64,000 bases of DNA from Aerococcus suis (GTDB lineage Bacteria > Bacillota > Bacilli > Lactobacillales > Aerococcaceae): NCBI RefSeq assembly GCF_900176325.1, contig NZ_FWXK01000002.1, positions 248,001 to 312,000 on the forward strand, in the 5' to 3' direction. Below the pieces are notes generated by a model that made no database searches, was not told the DNA's origin, and saw nothing but the letters and a program-made list of their open reading frames with translations. Position numbers and translations under genes: made by a program. This document shows positions 56,290 to 64,000 of this stretch, piece after piece; within the stretch, counting starts at the first letter, position 1, and each line of letters begins with the position of its first letter.

Positions 56290-59001
56290 ATGTCTGATTT
56301 AAATCAGCAAAAGTTTTTTGCTCAAGACATTGATTCTGTTAAACAAACGCTAGATTCCTCTGAGCAAGGATTATCAGCGCAAGAAGCAAAACAACGTCTT
56401 GATAAATACGGAGCAAATGAAATCCGTGAAGGCGAACAAAAATCGACGCTTCAAAAATTCATTGATCAGTTTAAAGACCTAATGATTATTATTCTTCTAA
56501 TTGCAGCAGGTCTATCTGTTGCCTTAGAAGGTAGCGAAGGTTTAGTTGACGCTATTATTATTCTTGCTGTTGTATTAATTAATGCCATTTTAGGGGTTAT
56601 TCAAGAAAATAAAGCCGAAGACGCTATCAACGCATTAAAAGAAATGTCTTCACCAAAAGCAACGGTTATCCGTGATGGTGAACAGGTGGCAATTGATTCC
56701 AGAGAAATTGTCCCAGGAGATGTCGTTGTTCTTGAAGCCGGAGATGTGGTCCCAGCTGACCTTCGTTTATTTAAAGCAACTTCATTACAAATCGAAGAAG
56801 CTGCCCTTACCGGTGAATCAGTTCCTGTTACTAAAGAACTAGATTTAGTTGCTGAAGATGCAGGTATTGGTGACCGTACAAATATGGCTTTTTCAAGTAC
56901 TAATGTGACTTACGGTCGTGGTCAAGGGATTGTCACTGGTACAGGAATGGATACCGAAGTTGGTAATATTGCCGAAATGCTAGAAGGAGCAGAAGGTAAA
57001 ACCACTCCACTTCAAGAAAACTTAGACAGTTTAACGAAATTCTTAACTTACGCGATCGTTGCGATTGCCGTCTTTATTTTTGTGATTGGTTTATTTAATG
57101 GACGTGAGTGGGTTGAAATGCTATTAACAGCTATTTCAATTGCTGTTGCTGCGCTTCCTGAAGGTCTACCTGCTATTACGACTATTATTTTAGCTCTAGG
57201 GACACAAAAAATGTCTGACAGAAATGCATTGGTACGTAAATTACCTGCTGTCGAAACACTAGGTGGTACTGAAGTTATTTGTTCTGATAAAACAGGGACA
57301 CTAACTCAAAACAAAATGACCATTGAAAAAGTTTTCTACAACGGTGAAATGCATGATGCCGCTGAAGATATTGATTTCAATGAACCAGTCTTTAGAATTA
57401 TGAACATGGCAAATGACACAAACATTAATTCTAACGGTGAATTAGCTGGTGATCCAACTGAGACAGCTATGATTCAATTTGGATTTGATAAAGGATTTGA
57501 TGTCCGTGAAGTCTTGGAAACTCAACCACGTTTAGGGGAAGTTCCATTCGACTCTACTCGTAAAATGTCATCTACGTTCCATCCAACTTCTGAAGCATTT
57601 AAAGATCAAGCTCCTTATGTGTCAATGACTAAAGGTGCTCCTGATGTTTTAATTTCAAACTGTAACTACTATTATGATAACGGTGAAATTAAAGAATTAA
57701 CGGAAGATGTCCGCGAAAAATTACTTGATACTAACCATTCTATGGCGACACAAGCACTTCGCGTTTTAGCAATGGCATTCAAATATTATGATGAAGAACC
57801 TGCTAATTATGATTCAGAAACCTTGGAAAATGATTTAGTATTTGCTGGACTTATTGGTGAAATCGACCCTGAACGTCCAGAAGCTAAAGAAGCGATTACT
57901 AAAGCAAAAGGTGCTGGAATCCGTACAGTTATGATTACTGGTGACCACAAAGATACCGCAGCCGCAATTGCCGCTCGTTTAGGTATTATTGACGAAGGCG
58001 ACGATTCTTCAGTAACCACTGGTGCTCATTTAGATGAGTTATCTGATGAAGAATTAGCTGAAAAAGTTGAACATTATTCTGTTTATGCTCGTGTATCCCC
58101 ACAACATAAAGTGCGCATTGTTGAAGCTTGGCAATCACATGATAAAGTTGTTGCGATGACTGGTGATGGGGTTAACGACGCTCCTTCATTAAAACAATCA
58201 GATATCGGTATTGGTATGGGAATTACTGGTACAGAAGTATCTAAAGGTGCTTCAGACATGGTATTAGCAGATGATAACTTTGCAACTATCGTTACAGCTG
58301 TTGAAGAAGGTCGTAAAGTCTTCTCAAATATTCAAAAAGCTGTTCAATTCTTGCTTTCTGCTAACTTAGGTGAAGTAATGACCTTATTCTTCGCTACAAT
58401 GTTAGACTGGCAGATTTTAGAACCTATTCATATTTTATGGATTAACCTAGTAACAGATACTTTCCCTGCTATTGCGTTAGGTCTTGAAGACGCAGAATCT
58501 GATGTTATGGAACATGATCCACGTGGTCGTAAAACTGACTTACTTTCTGGTGGTGTCCTCGCATCAATCATTTATCAAGGGTTATATGAAGGTGGCATTA
58601 CCTTATTCGTTTATTGGTATGCACAACATATCATGCAAGTCGAACATGTTGATGCTGAAGCTATGGCATTCTTAACCTTAGCCTTCATCCAATTGTTCCA
58701 CGCATACAACTCTAAGTCTGTCTTCAAATCACTATTTGCAACGAATCCATTTGGTAACAAATGGTTAAATATTGGAGTGTTAGCTTCAACCGTCTTAATG
58801 TTAATTACTGTCTTTGTTCCAGGATTAAATAACGCCTTTGGTACCAACCACTTAGTAGGCGATCCTAACTCTGTGACGATGTGGACAGTCGTTATCTTAG
58901 CTGCCGCTTCAATTATTGTTTACACCGAAATTATTAAAGCTATTTTACGCGCTACTGGTTATGCTGAAAAAGCTCAATCAAAAACGAAAAGTAAAAAATA
59001 A
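56290..59001 (+). CDS. P-type cation-transporting ATPase, probable Mn2+ (or Ca2+) exporter
   Basis: The start is ATG 56290 behind AAAAGGAGTG; the ATG at 56248 directly follows the terminator and lacks a ribosome site. The 903-residue product is a type II P-ATPase: N-terminal cation domain, actuator motif LTGESVP (about residue 165), phosphorylation site ICSDKTGTLTQNK (about 330), hinge MTGDGVNDAPSLK (about 620) and ten membrane helices. Its control by the manganese riboswitch and similarity in layout to Lactococcus YoaB support Mn2+ export; sequence alone would also allow Ca2+. Confidence 0.9.
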   Translation: MSDLNQQKFFAQDIDSVKQTLDSSEQGLSAQEAKQRLDKYGANEIREGEQKSTLQKFIDQFKDLMIIILLIAAGLSVALEGSEGLVDAIIILAVVLINAILGVIQENKAEDAINALKEMSSPKATVIRDGEQVAIDSREIVPGDVVVLEAGDVVPADLRLFKATSLQIEEAALTGESVPVTKELDLVAEDAGIGDRTNMAFSSTNVTYGRGQGIVTGTGMDTEVGNIAEMLEGAEGKTTPLQENLDSLTKFLTYAIVAIAVFIFVIGLFNGREWVEMLLTAISIAVAALPEGLPAITTIILALGTQKMSDRNALVRKLPAVETLGGTEVICSDKTGTLTQNKMTIEKVFYNGEMHDAAEDIDFNEPVFRIMNMANDTNINSNGELAGDPTETAMIQFGFDKGFDVREVLETQPRLGEVPFDSTRKMSSTFHPTSEAFKDQAPYVSMTKGAPDVLISNCNYYYDNGEIKELTEDVREKLLDTNHSMATQALRVLAMAFKYYDEEPANYDSETLENDLVFAGLIGEIDPERPEAKEAITKAKGAGIRTVMITGDHKDTAAAIAARLGIIDEGDDSSVTTGAHLDELSDEELAEKVEHYSVYARVSPQHKVRIVEAWQSHDKVVAMTGDGVNDAPSLKQSDIGIGMGITGTEVSKGASDMVLADDNFATIVTAVEEGRKVFSNIQKAVQFLLSANLGEVMTLFFATMLDWQILEPIHILWINLVTDTFPAIALGLEDAESDVMEHDPRGRKTDLLSGGVLASIIYQGLYEGGITLFVYWYAQHIMQVEHVDAEAMAFLTLAFIQLFHAYNSKSVFKSLFATNPFGNKWLNIGVLASTVLMLITVFVPGLNNAFGTNHLVGDPNSVTMWTVVILAAASIIVYTEIIKAILRATGYAEKAQSKTKSKK

Positions 59002-59017
59002 TTTCAGAGGATAAAGT

Positions 59018-59050
59018 AAAACGAGCGAGTTTGAACTCGCTCGTTTTTTT
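59018..59050. terminator. Bidirectional terminator
   Basis: ACGAGCGAGTT (59021-59031) pairs with AACTCGCTCGT (59034-59044) with A and T7 flanks, between the ATPase and gor. Confidence 0.88.
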
Positions 59051-59072
59051 ATCTCTTCATTTAAAAATACAC

Positions 59073-60422
59073 TTATTTCATCGTGACAAACTCTTCAGCA
59101 CCAGTCGGGTGAATCGCAATTGTTTGATCAAATTGTGCTTTAGTTGCTCCCATATTAATAGCAACTGCAAATCCTTGTAAGATTTCATCCATACCAAAGC
59201 CGATACCATGTAAACCGACAACACGCTCTTCATCGCCAACAACAACTAATTTCATTTTAACTGTTCGCCGATTAGAGGTAGCAGCTGAATACATGTCAGC
59301 AAAACTTGATTCATAGGTTTTTACTTTGTCTGCTCCAAATTTTTCTTTGGCTTGAGCTTCTGTATACCCCATCACGCCAATTGGTGGATGACTAAAGATA
59401 ACAGTCGGAATCATATCATAATCGATATAAAATTTATCTGCTCCATTAAATAGATGATCACTTAACGTACGCCCTGCTTTGATAGCTACAGGGGTCAATT
59501 CTACCTTACCAATAACATCTCCGAAAGCATAAACGCCTGGTACATTCGTTTCATGATAGTCGTTAACTTTAATGAAACCTTTATCGTCTAACGCAATATC
59601 TGTATTCTCAATGGCCAATTTATCAGTATTAGGTTCACGTCCAATCGCATAAATCACTTTTTCAGCCGTTAGACTATCGCCTTCTTGGAAATTAACCGTT
59701 AATTGGTCATCATTGTTCTTAACAATTTCAGCTACATTATGATGCGTTAAAATTTTCACACCTGCTGCTTGCATTTCTTCAGTTAAGGCATCGATGATTG
59801 TCGGTTCATAATCACGTAATGGGCGTTCTTTACGAACAGCTAGGGTAGTTTCAACACCTAATCCGTTTAAAACACCCGCTAGCTCAACAGCGATATAACC
59901 TGCTCCGATTAATACAACTGATTTAGGTAACGTTTCCCAAGCAAAAAAATCATCAGAAACATCCACATGTTCGATACCTGGAATGTCCAATAAACGAGCA
60001 CGTCCACCAGTAACTACTGCAATATGCTCACCGTAGTATTGTTCCCCATTCACTTCGACGATATGATTATCGATAAAATTAGCATGACCTTCGACAAAAT
60101 CTGTTCCCCGGCTTTCAAATCCTGAAAAGTATGAGTTATGAACACGATCAATATACGCTTCACGACTTTTGCGTAATGTTTCAAAGTCTAATGTTTGATT
60201 ATCAACTTGAATTCCGTATTCTGGACCAAACCGTTTAATATCTTCATTCAGTTGAGAGCCATACCACATTATTTTTTTAGGAACACAACCGACATTAACA
60301 CAAGTACCTCCAACAGCCTTTTCTTCGATGATCAATGCTTTTTTTCCGTATTCTGCTGCTCGGTTAGCGCTAGCAATACCAGCACTTCCGCCACCTATAG
60401 CTATAAAATCGTATGTTTGCAT
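59073..60422 (-). CDS. gor: Glutathione-disulfide reductase
   Basis: A 449-residue flavoprotein. FAD motif IGGGSAGIASANRAAEYGKK, redox pair C41-C46 in GGTCVNVGCVPKK, NADP-binding IGAGYIAVELAGVL with Arg in AVRKERPLRDYEPT (NADPH preference) and the active-site His in IAIHPTGAEEFVTM are all present. It keeps glutathione reduced in the cytosol. It lies 14 bp downstream of the peptidase-like gene on the same strand. Presence of Gor together with GloA implies glutathione use in this organism. Confidence 0.95.
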   Translation of the reverse strand: MQTYDFIAIGGGSAGIASANRAAEYGKKALIIEEKAVGGTCVNVGCVPKKIMWYGSQLNEDIKRFGPEYGIQVDNQTLDFETLRKSREAYIDRVHNSYFSGFESRGTDFVEGHANFIDNHIVEVNGEQYYGEHIAVVTGGRARLLDIPGIEHVDVSDDFFAWETLPKSVVLIGAGYIAVELAGVLNGLGVETTLAVRKERPLRDYEPTIIDALTEEMQAAGVKILTHHNVAEIVKNNDDQLTVNFQEGDSLTAEKVIYAIGREPNTDKLAIENTDIALDDKGFIKVNDYHETNVPGVYAFGDVIGKVELTPVAIKAGRTLSDHLFNGADKFYIDYDMIPTVIFSHPPIGVMGYTEAQAKEKFGADKVKTYESSFADMYSAATSNRRTVKMKLVVVGDEERVVGLHGIGFGMDEILQGFAVAINMGATKAQFDQTIAIHPTGAEEFVTMK

Positions 60423-60435
60423 AACGTCCCTCTTT

Positions 60436-61056
60436 CTATTTTTTTGATGGTGCTACAAATTGTGAATTCATAACAAAATGAACAGGTTCCTGTTTAATTG
60501 TCGTTACCGGAATTTGTGACCGTTGGGTTGTGTCTGAAATAATTTCACTAACATATACATAGCCAATGGTTTCTTTAGCTGGGATTATCGCTTGATATTT
60601 TCCATGATTATCGTACGCATGGTAATATAAATTACCCTCTTCGTCATAAGCATACGCATAAACCAGCACCCAGTGATTACCGTAAGCTGATCCTAAGATA
60701 CTTGTTGTTCCGACAATTACCGGTCCTTTGCCTGCTTTAATTAATTCCGGTACTTTCTTTTCAGTCAGTAGACCATAATGTGCTTGATAGCCTGCAGGTT
60801 TTAATAAATAATTTAAACTGAACGACAAATTCCACACATAAGAGCCTTTATGTAGTGGCCAATGATCAATTGGACCTTTTAATCCCTTTAACAAGGTTGA
60901 AAGGGATAAATCATTATTAGTATCACGTTTTACCAAATAATGAGCAAGTACCGCACTAACATAGGAACCACATTCTCCGACTGACCCGGTATTTTTCCAA
61001 TGTTGATAAGGTCTAAATGTCTGTGCATCCAGGCCTATCCATTTTAAATCCTTCAT
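60436..61056 (-). CDS. Papain-like (C39-type) cysteine peptidase candidate
   Basis: A 206-residue soluble protein without signal peptide. A GECGSYVSAVLAHYL motif near residue 30 offers a nucleophilic Cys; GNHWVLVYAYAY supplies a His and NHG follows the Asp in HAYDNHG, so a Cys-His-Asp/Asn triad can be drawn. The layout resembles peptidase C39-like enzymes and bacterial transglutaminase-like folds. Possible roles are proteolysis or an amidase; no substrate can be inferred. It precedes gor by 14 bp and may be co-transcribed. Confidence 0.65.
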   Translation of the reverse strand: MKDLKWIGLDAQTFRPYQHWKNTGSVGECGSYVSAVLAHYLVKRDTNNDLSLSTLLKGLKGPIDHWPLHKGSYVWNLSFSLNYLLKPAGYQAHYGLLTEKKVPELIKAGKGPVIVGTTSILGSAYGNHWVLVYAYAYDEEGNLYYHAYDNHGKYQAIIPAKETIGYVYVSEIISDTTQRSQIPVTTIKQEPVHFVMNSQFVAPSKK

Positions 61057-61216
61057 AACACCACTCCTTATAGCTTTATTATATCATGCCCCTATTTTAG
61101 CCTCTAAATTTATGCTTGATTCTAAATTTCTCATAAATTTTTTAGAGATATAGCGTTTTCTCATCAGATTATTGCTATAATGATAAAAGACATATTGAAT
61201 AATGGGAGGATCCCCT

Positions 61217-62428
61217 TTGACTGAAGAAAATCAATTAATGGATGTGACTTGGCATTTAAATCGTACATTATTGGCGATTTTATTTGTCAGTAATTTTTTT
61301 CCATTTTATATAACAGTGATCGTATTTATCGTTGAATGCATTATTCTTGCTTCTTTAGGAGCGTTTCGTCGCATCGATAGCCGACAGAATGCTTCCCCCT
61401 ATTTATGGGTATTTGTTGCTTACTCTATATTAATTTCAATCATTTACCAAAATTATGTAGGAATAGGCATTAGTTTTGCATTTATTTTACTTATTTTTTA
61501 TTTCTATTATTATCAAACAACCATTAAACCCTATTACTTTGAAGAATTACTAAATATCGCTTTAATTAGCTCGTTTGTAGTTTTTATTTTTGCTTTTTTA
61601 GAACATTTTAATTATATTCCTGAATGGGATTATACCTTTATTTCAAAAGCAATGGGACGTATGCACCGCAATCGCGTCGAAGCAACCTTTTTTAATCCTA
61701 ACTACTACGCCATGATGTTAGAATTTTTTATTATGATTGGATTTTATAAATTTTTTAAAACATCAAAATGGCGAAAACGACTCGCTTTTATATTTATTAC
61801 TTTATGTAATTTAACGGCATTATTCTTTACTGGGAGTCGTACAGCATTGCTAGTTGTCGTAGCTGCAGTGTTTGTCTTCCTTTATGTTGATGGTTTTAAA
61901 CAAACGGCCATTTATTCATTTTTAGGTGCCTGTGTCCTACTCACCATCTTATATTTTTTAAATTTATTACCTCGTATGGATGATATTTTATATGCCTTTG
62001 AGGATCGATTTGTTATTTGGGATGTTGCTGTGAAAGGTCTTAAAGATAATATTTGGTTTGGACAAGGCCCATTAACATTTATGAATATTTGGCAGGACTA
62101 TGGTGAAAAATATACTCAGCATGCTCATAATATTGTTCTTGATACGTTATTAAGTTATGGCATTATTGGTTCAGGATTATTAACTGTCGCCTTTTATCCT
62201 TTTGCTAAAATACTTAACAAAATGCGTCAATTTCCTCAATTACGCAGACGATTAGCTTTAATTTGTAGTTTTATTGCTGTCGTATTAGTCCATGGATTAA
62301 CTGATTTACCTATCTTTTGGATTCAAACAGCTTTTCTATTTTTATTTATCATTCTTAGTGCTAAAAATATGCTTCATGAAGCAGAATTAGGGATTTATCG
62401 TCCACAAGACACAAAAAAAAGGAGTTAG
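61217..62428 (+). CDS. O-antigen ligase/Wzy-like membrane protein
   Basis: TTG 61217 is preferred as start: GGGAGG lies seven bases before it, while the ATG at 61202 overlaps that site. The product is about 403 residues with about ten membrane helices and the Wzy_C-type segment: FTGSRTALLVVV, then a periplasmic-loop-like region with WDVAVKGLKDNIWFGQGPLTFMN and the HAHNIVLDTLLSYG motif. Such proteins polymerise or ligate surface polysaccharide; no other polysaccharide genes are in the window. It is monocistronic. Confidence 0.82.
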   Translation: MTEENQLMDVTWHLNRTLLAILFVSNFFPFYITVIVFIVECIILASLGAFRRIDSRQNASPYLWVFVAYSILISIIYQNYVGIGISFAFILLIFYFYYYQTTIKPYYFEELLNIALISSFVVFIFAFLEHFNYIPEWDYTFISKAMGRMHRNRVEATFFNPNYYAMMLEFFIMIGFYKFFKTSKWRKRLAFIFITLCNLTALFFTGSRTALLVVVAAVFVFLYVDGFKQTAIYSFLGACVLLTILYFLNLLPRMDDILYAFEDRFVIWDVAVKGLKDNIWFGQGPLTFMNIWQDYGEKYTQHAHNIVLDTLLSYGIIGSGLLTVAFYPFAKILNKMRQFPQLRRRLALICSFIAVVLVHGLTDLPIFWIQTAFLFLFIILSAKNMLHEAELGIYRPQDTKKRS

Positions 62429-62452
62429 TTTTAAAACTAACTCCTTTTTATC
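62414..62452. terminator. Bidirectional terminator
   Basis: AAGGAGTTAGTTTT pairs with AAAACTAACTCCTT, flanked by A7 and T5. Shared by the O-antigen-ligase-like gene and argS. Confidence 0.9.
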
Positions 62453-62458
62453 TGTCAA

Positions 62459-64000
62459 TTACATTTCTTGAGGTGCTTCAACACCTAGTAATGCTAAACC
62501 TTCTTCTAATACTTTTGTAACCGCATAGACTAATGATAAACGAGATTGTAATTCGCTATCTTCATTTAAAATACGTGTATGTGCATAGTAACGGTTAAAG
62601 CTTTGAGCTAAACCAATCACATATTTAGCAATAACTGAAGGTTCATAAGTCATGTATGCTTTCTCAACAATACTTGGGAATTGATTCAATTCTTTAACTA
62701 CTGAGAATGCTACATCATCAGTTAATTTAAATTCTTGGTTATCAGTTGCTTTGCTGCCATCGAAACCAGCTTTACGTAAAATAGAATGTGCACGGGCATT
62801 AGCATATTGAACGTAAGGACCCGTTTCCCCTTCAAATTGAACAACTTCTTCAAGAACGAAGTCAAAAGTATTTAGACGATCATTTTTCAAGTCATGGAAA
62901 ATAACCGCACCGACACCAACTTGATGAGCTACTTCATCTTTATTTGGTAAGTCAGGGTTTTTACTTTCAATTTGTTCTTTAGCTAGTTCAACGGCATCAT
63001 TAAGCACGTCTTCAAGTAAAATAACATTACCTTTACGTGTCGATAATTTTTTACCACCTGCAGTGATTAAACCGAATGGAATATGGTGCATTTGTTCTTG
63101 CCAATCATGACCTGCACGTTGTAATACAGCTTTCAATTGTTTAAAGTGATAGCTTTGTTCATTACCAACTGCATAGATAGATTCGGCAAAATCAAATGTT
63201 TCTTTACGATATTCAGCTGTAGCTAAATCACGCGTAATATATAGAGAAGCACCATCAGATTTTAAGATTAATGCTGGATTTAAATCAAATTCATCCAAGT
63301 TAACAATAGTAGCTCCTTGGTTTTTCTCTAATAGGCCTTTTTCATCTAATTCATCTACGATTCCTTGAAGTCTATCATTATAGAAAGCTTCACCAGTATA
63401 ATAGTCAAATTTAACCCCCAATTTATCATAAATACGGTTAAATTCTTTTAAGGATTCATCTTTAAACCATTTCCATAATTTGACGGCTTCTGGATCGCCA
63501 TCTTCCAATTTTTTAAACCAATGACGACCTTCATCGTTTAATGAATCATCTTTGTCAGCTTCTTCATGGAATTTAACGTAATATTCAAGTAATGAAGCAA
63601 TTGGATCAGCTTTAACGGCTTCTTCACTACCCCAACGTTTATAGGCAACAATTAATTTACCAAATTGTGTTCCCCAGTCACCTAAGTGGTTAATACGGAT
63701 AGGATTGAAACCAACTTTTGCTTCAATATTCGCAATCGCATTACCAATAACAGTAGAACGAAGATGTCCCATTGACATTGGTTTCGCAATATTCGGACTA
63801 GACATATCGATTGTAACGTTTTCACCTTTACCAATATGTAGTTGACCGAATTCATCACCTTGAGAATAAATTTCTTTTAAGATATCTTCTGTTACTAATT
63901 CTTGATCTAAGAAGAAGTTAATGTAAGGTCCAGCAACTTCTACTGAGCCAATACCTTCACCAGAAATATTTTCTGCTAATTCTTCAGCAATCGCATTTGG
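62459..64000 (-). CDS. argS: Arginyl-tRNA synthetase (5' end beyond the window)
   Basis: The frame continues from the visible MSSPNIAKP through to 64000 without a stop (upstream residues …GPYINFFLDQELV…GKGENVTID), so about 513 C-terminal residues are seen and the N-terminal Add-1 domain is partly outside. The catalytic HIGH-type motif is PNIAKPMSMGHLRST, the KMSKS-like loop is KKLSTRKGN, and the C-terminal anticodon-binding DALR domain ends at 62459. It charges tRNA-Arg, including the CCG isoacceptor at 31046. Confidence 0.97.
   Translation of the reverse strand, partial: PNAIAEELAENISGEGIGSVEVAGPYINFFLDQELVTEDILKEIYSQGDEFGQLHIGKGENVTIDMSSPNIAKPMSMGHLRSTVIGNAIANIEAKVGFNPIRINHLGDWGTQFGKLIVAYKRWGSEEAVKADPIASLLEYYVKFHEEADKDDSLNDEGRHWFKKLEDGDPEAVKLWKWFKDESLKEFNRIYDKLGVKFDYYTGEAFYNDRLQGIVDELDEKGLLEKNQGATIVNLDEFDLNPALILKSDGASLYITRDLATAEYRKETFDFAESIYAVGNEQSYHFKQLKAVLQRAGHDWQEQMHHIPFGLITAGGKKLSTRKGNVILLEDVLNDAVELAKEQIESKNPDLPNKDEVAHQVGVGAVIFHDLKNDRLNTFDFVLEEVVQFEGETGPYVQYANARAHSILRKAGFDGSKATDNQEFKLTDDVAFSVVKELNQFPSIVEKAYMTYEPSVIAKYVIGLAQSFNRYYAHTRILNEDSELQSRLSLVYAVTKVLEEGLALLGVEAPQEM

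Overview
The window is an AT-rich stretch of a Gram-positive chromosome. The gene set points to Lactobacillales: a cggR-gap-pgk-tpiA-gpmI-eno glycolytic operon, class III fructose-bisphosphatase, EpuA next to MurA, MurT/GatD, a CtsR-controlled clpP, a heterodimeric ABC exporter, a low-GC tmRNA and no sporulation core. Carnobacteriaceae, Aerococcaceae or Enterococcaceae-like is my best guess; the genus cannot be fixed from sequence alone.

Layout. Positions 1-557 hold the start of an unrecognised cytosolic protein running off the left edge. Positions 558-5550 are an accessory, AT-rich, decaying patch: small membrane proteins, a frameshifted SpoIIM-family gene, a frameshifted two-helix membrane protein, a 32-residue membrane peptide, a bacterial PH-domain protein, and a hairpin-rich locus at 5053-5290. 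The tmRNA gene follows (5551-5910, minus). Positions 6097-22450 carry a DUF2187 protein, a YheO-type regulator, a histidine phosphatase, a frameshifted fbp, an AraC regulator, the secG-est-rnr-smpB cluster and the oligopeptide transporter genes oppA/oppBCDF. A truncated DMT permease and a CoA-transferase remnant precede the glycolytic operon (23015-30054). Then come clpP, tRNA-Arg(CCG), murA-epuA, upp, tdk-prfA-prmC-ywlC, murT-gatD, an iron alcohol dehydrogenase, an ABC exporter pair, an AI-2E family permease, a lactonase, PTS EIIA, uppP, a free-standing structured RNA candidate (48442-48613), a glyoxalase and a membrane protein.

tRNA-Leu(GAG) at 50010 opens a second decaying island (50291-53055): a broken MATE pump fused head to head with a truncated histidine phosphatase, an FAD oxidoreductase, and a TetR gene reduced to 23 codons that keeps its promoter and twin operators. 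After sprT and tex comes a P-type cation ATPase behind a yybP-ykoY (manganese) riboswitch, then glutathione reductase, a papain-like peptidase candidate, an O-antigen-ligase-like protein, and argS running off the right edge.

The core genes serve glycolysis and gluconeogenesis, peptide import, cell-wall precursor synthesis (MurA, MurT/GatD, UppP), translation (PrfA, PrmC, YwlC, SmpB/tmRNA) and metal and redox homeostasis. No CRISPR array, intact insertion sequence or intact prophage was seen. The most distinctive features are the manganese riboswitch switch, the unassigned sRNA, the ownerless TetR operators, and several single-base frameshifts, three of them in homopolymer runs.
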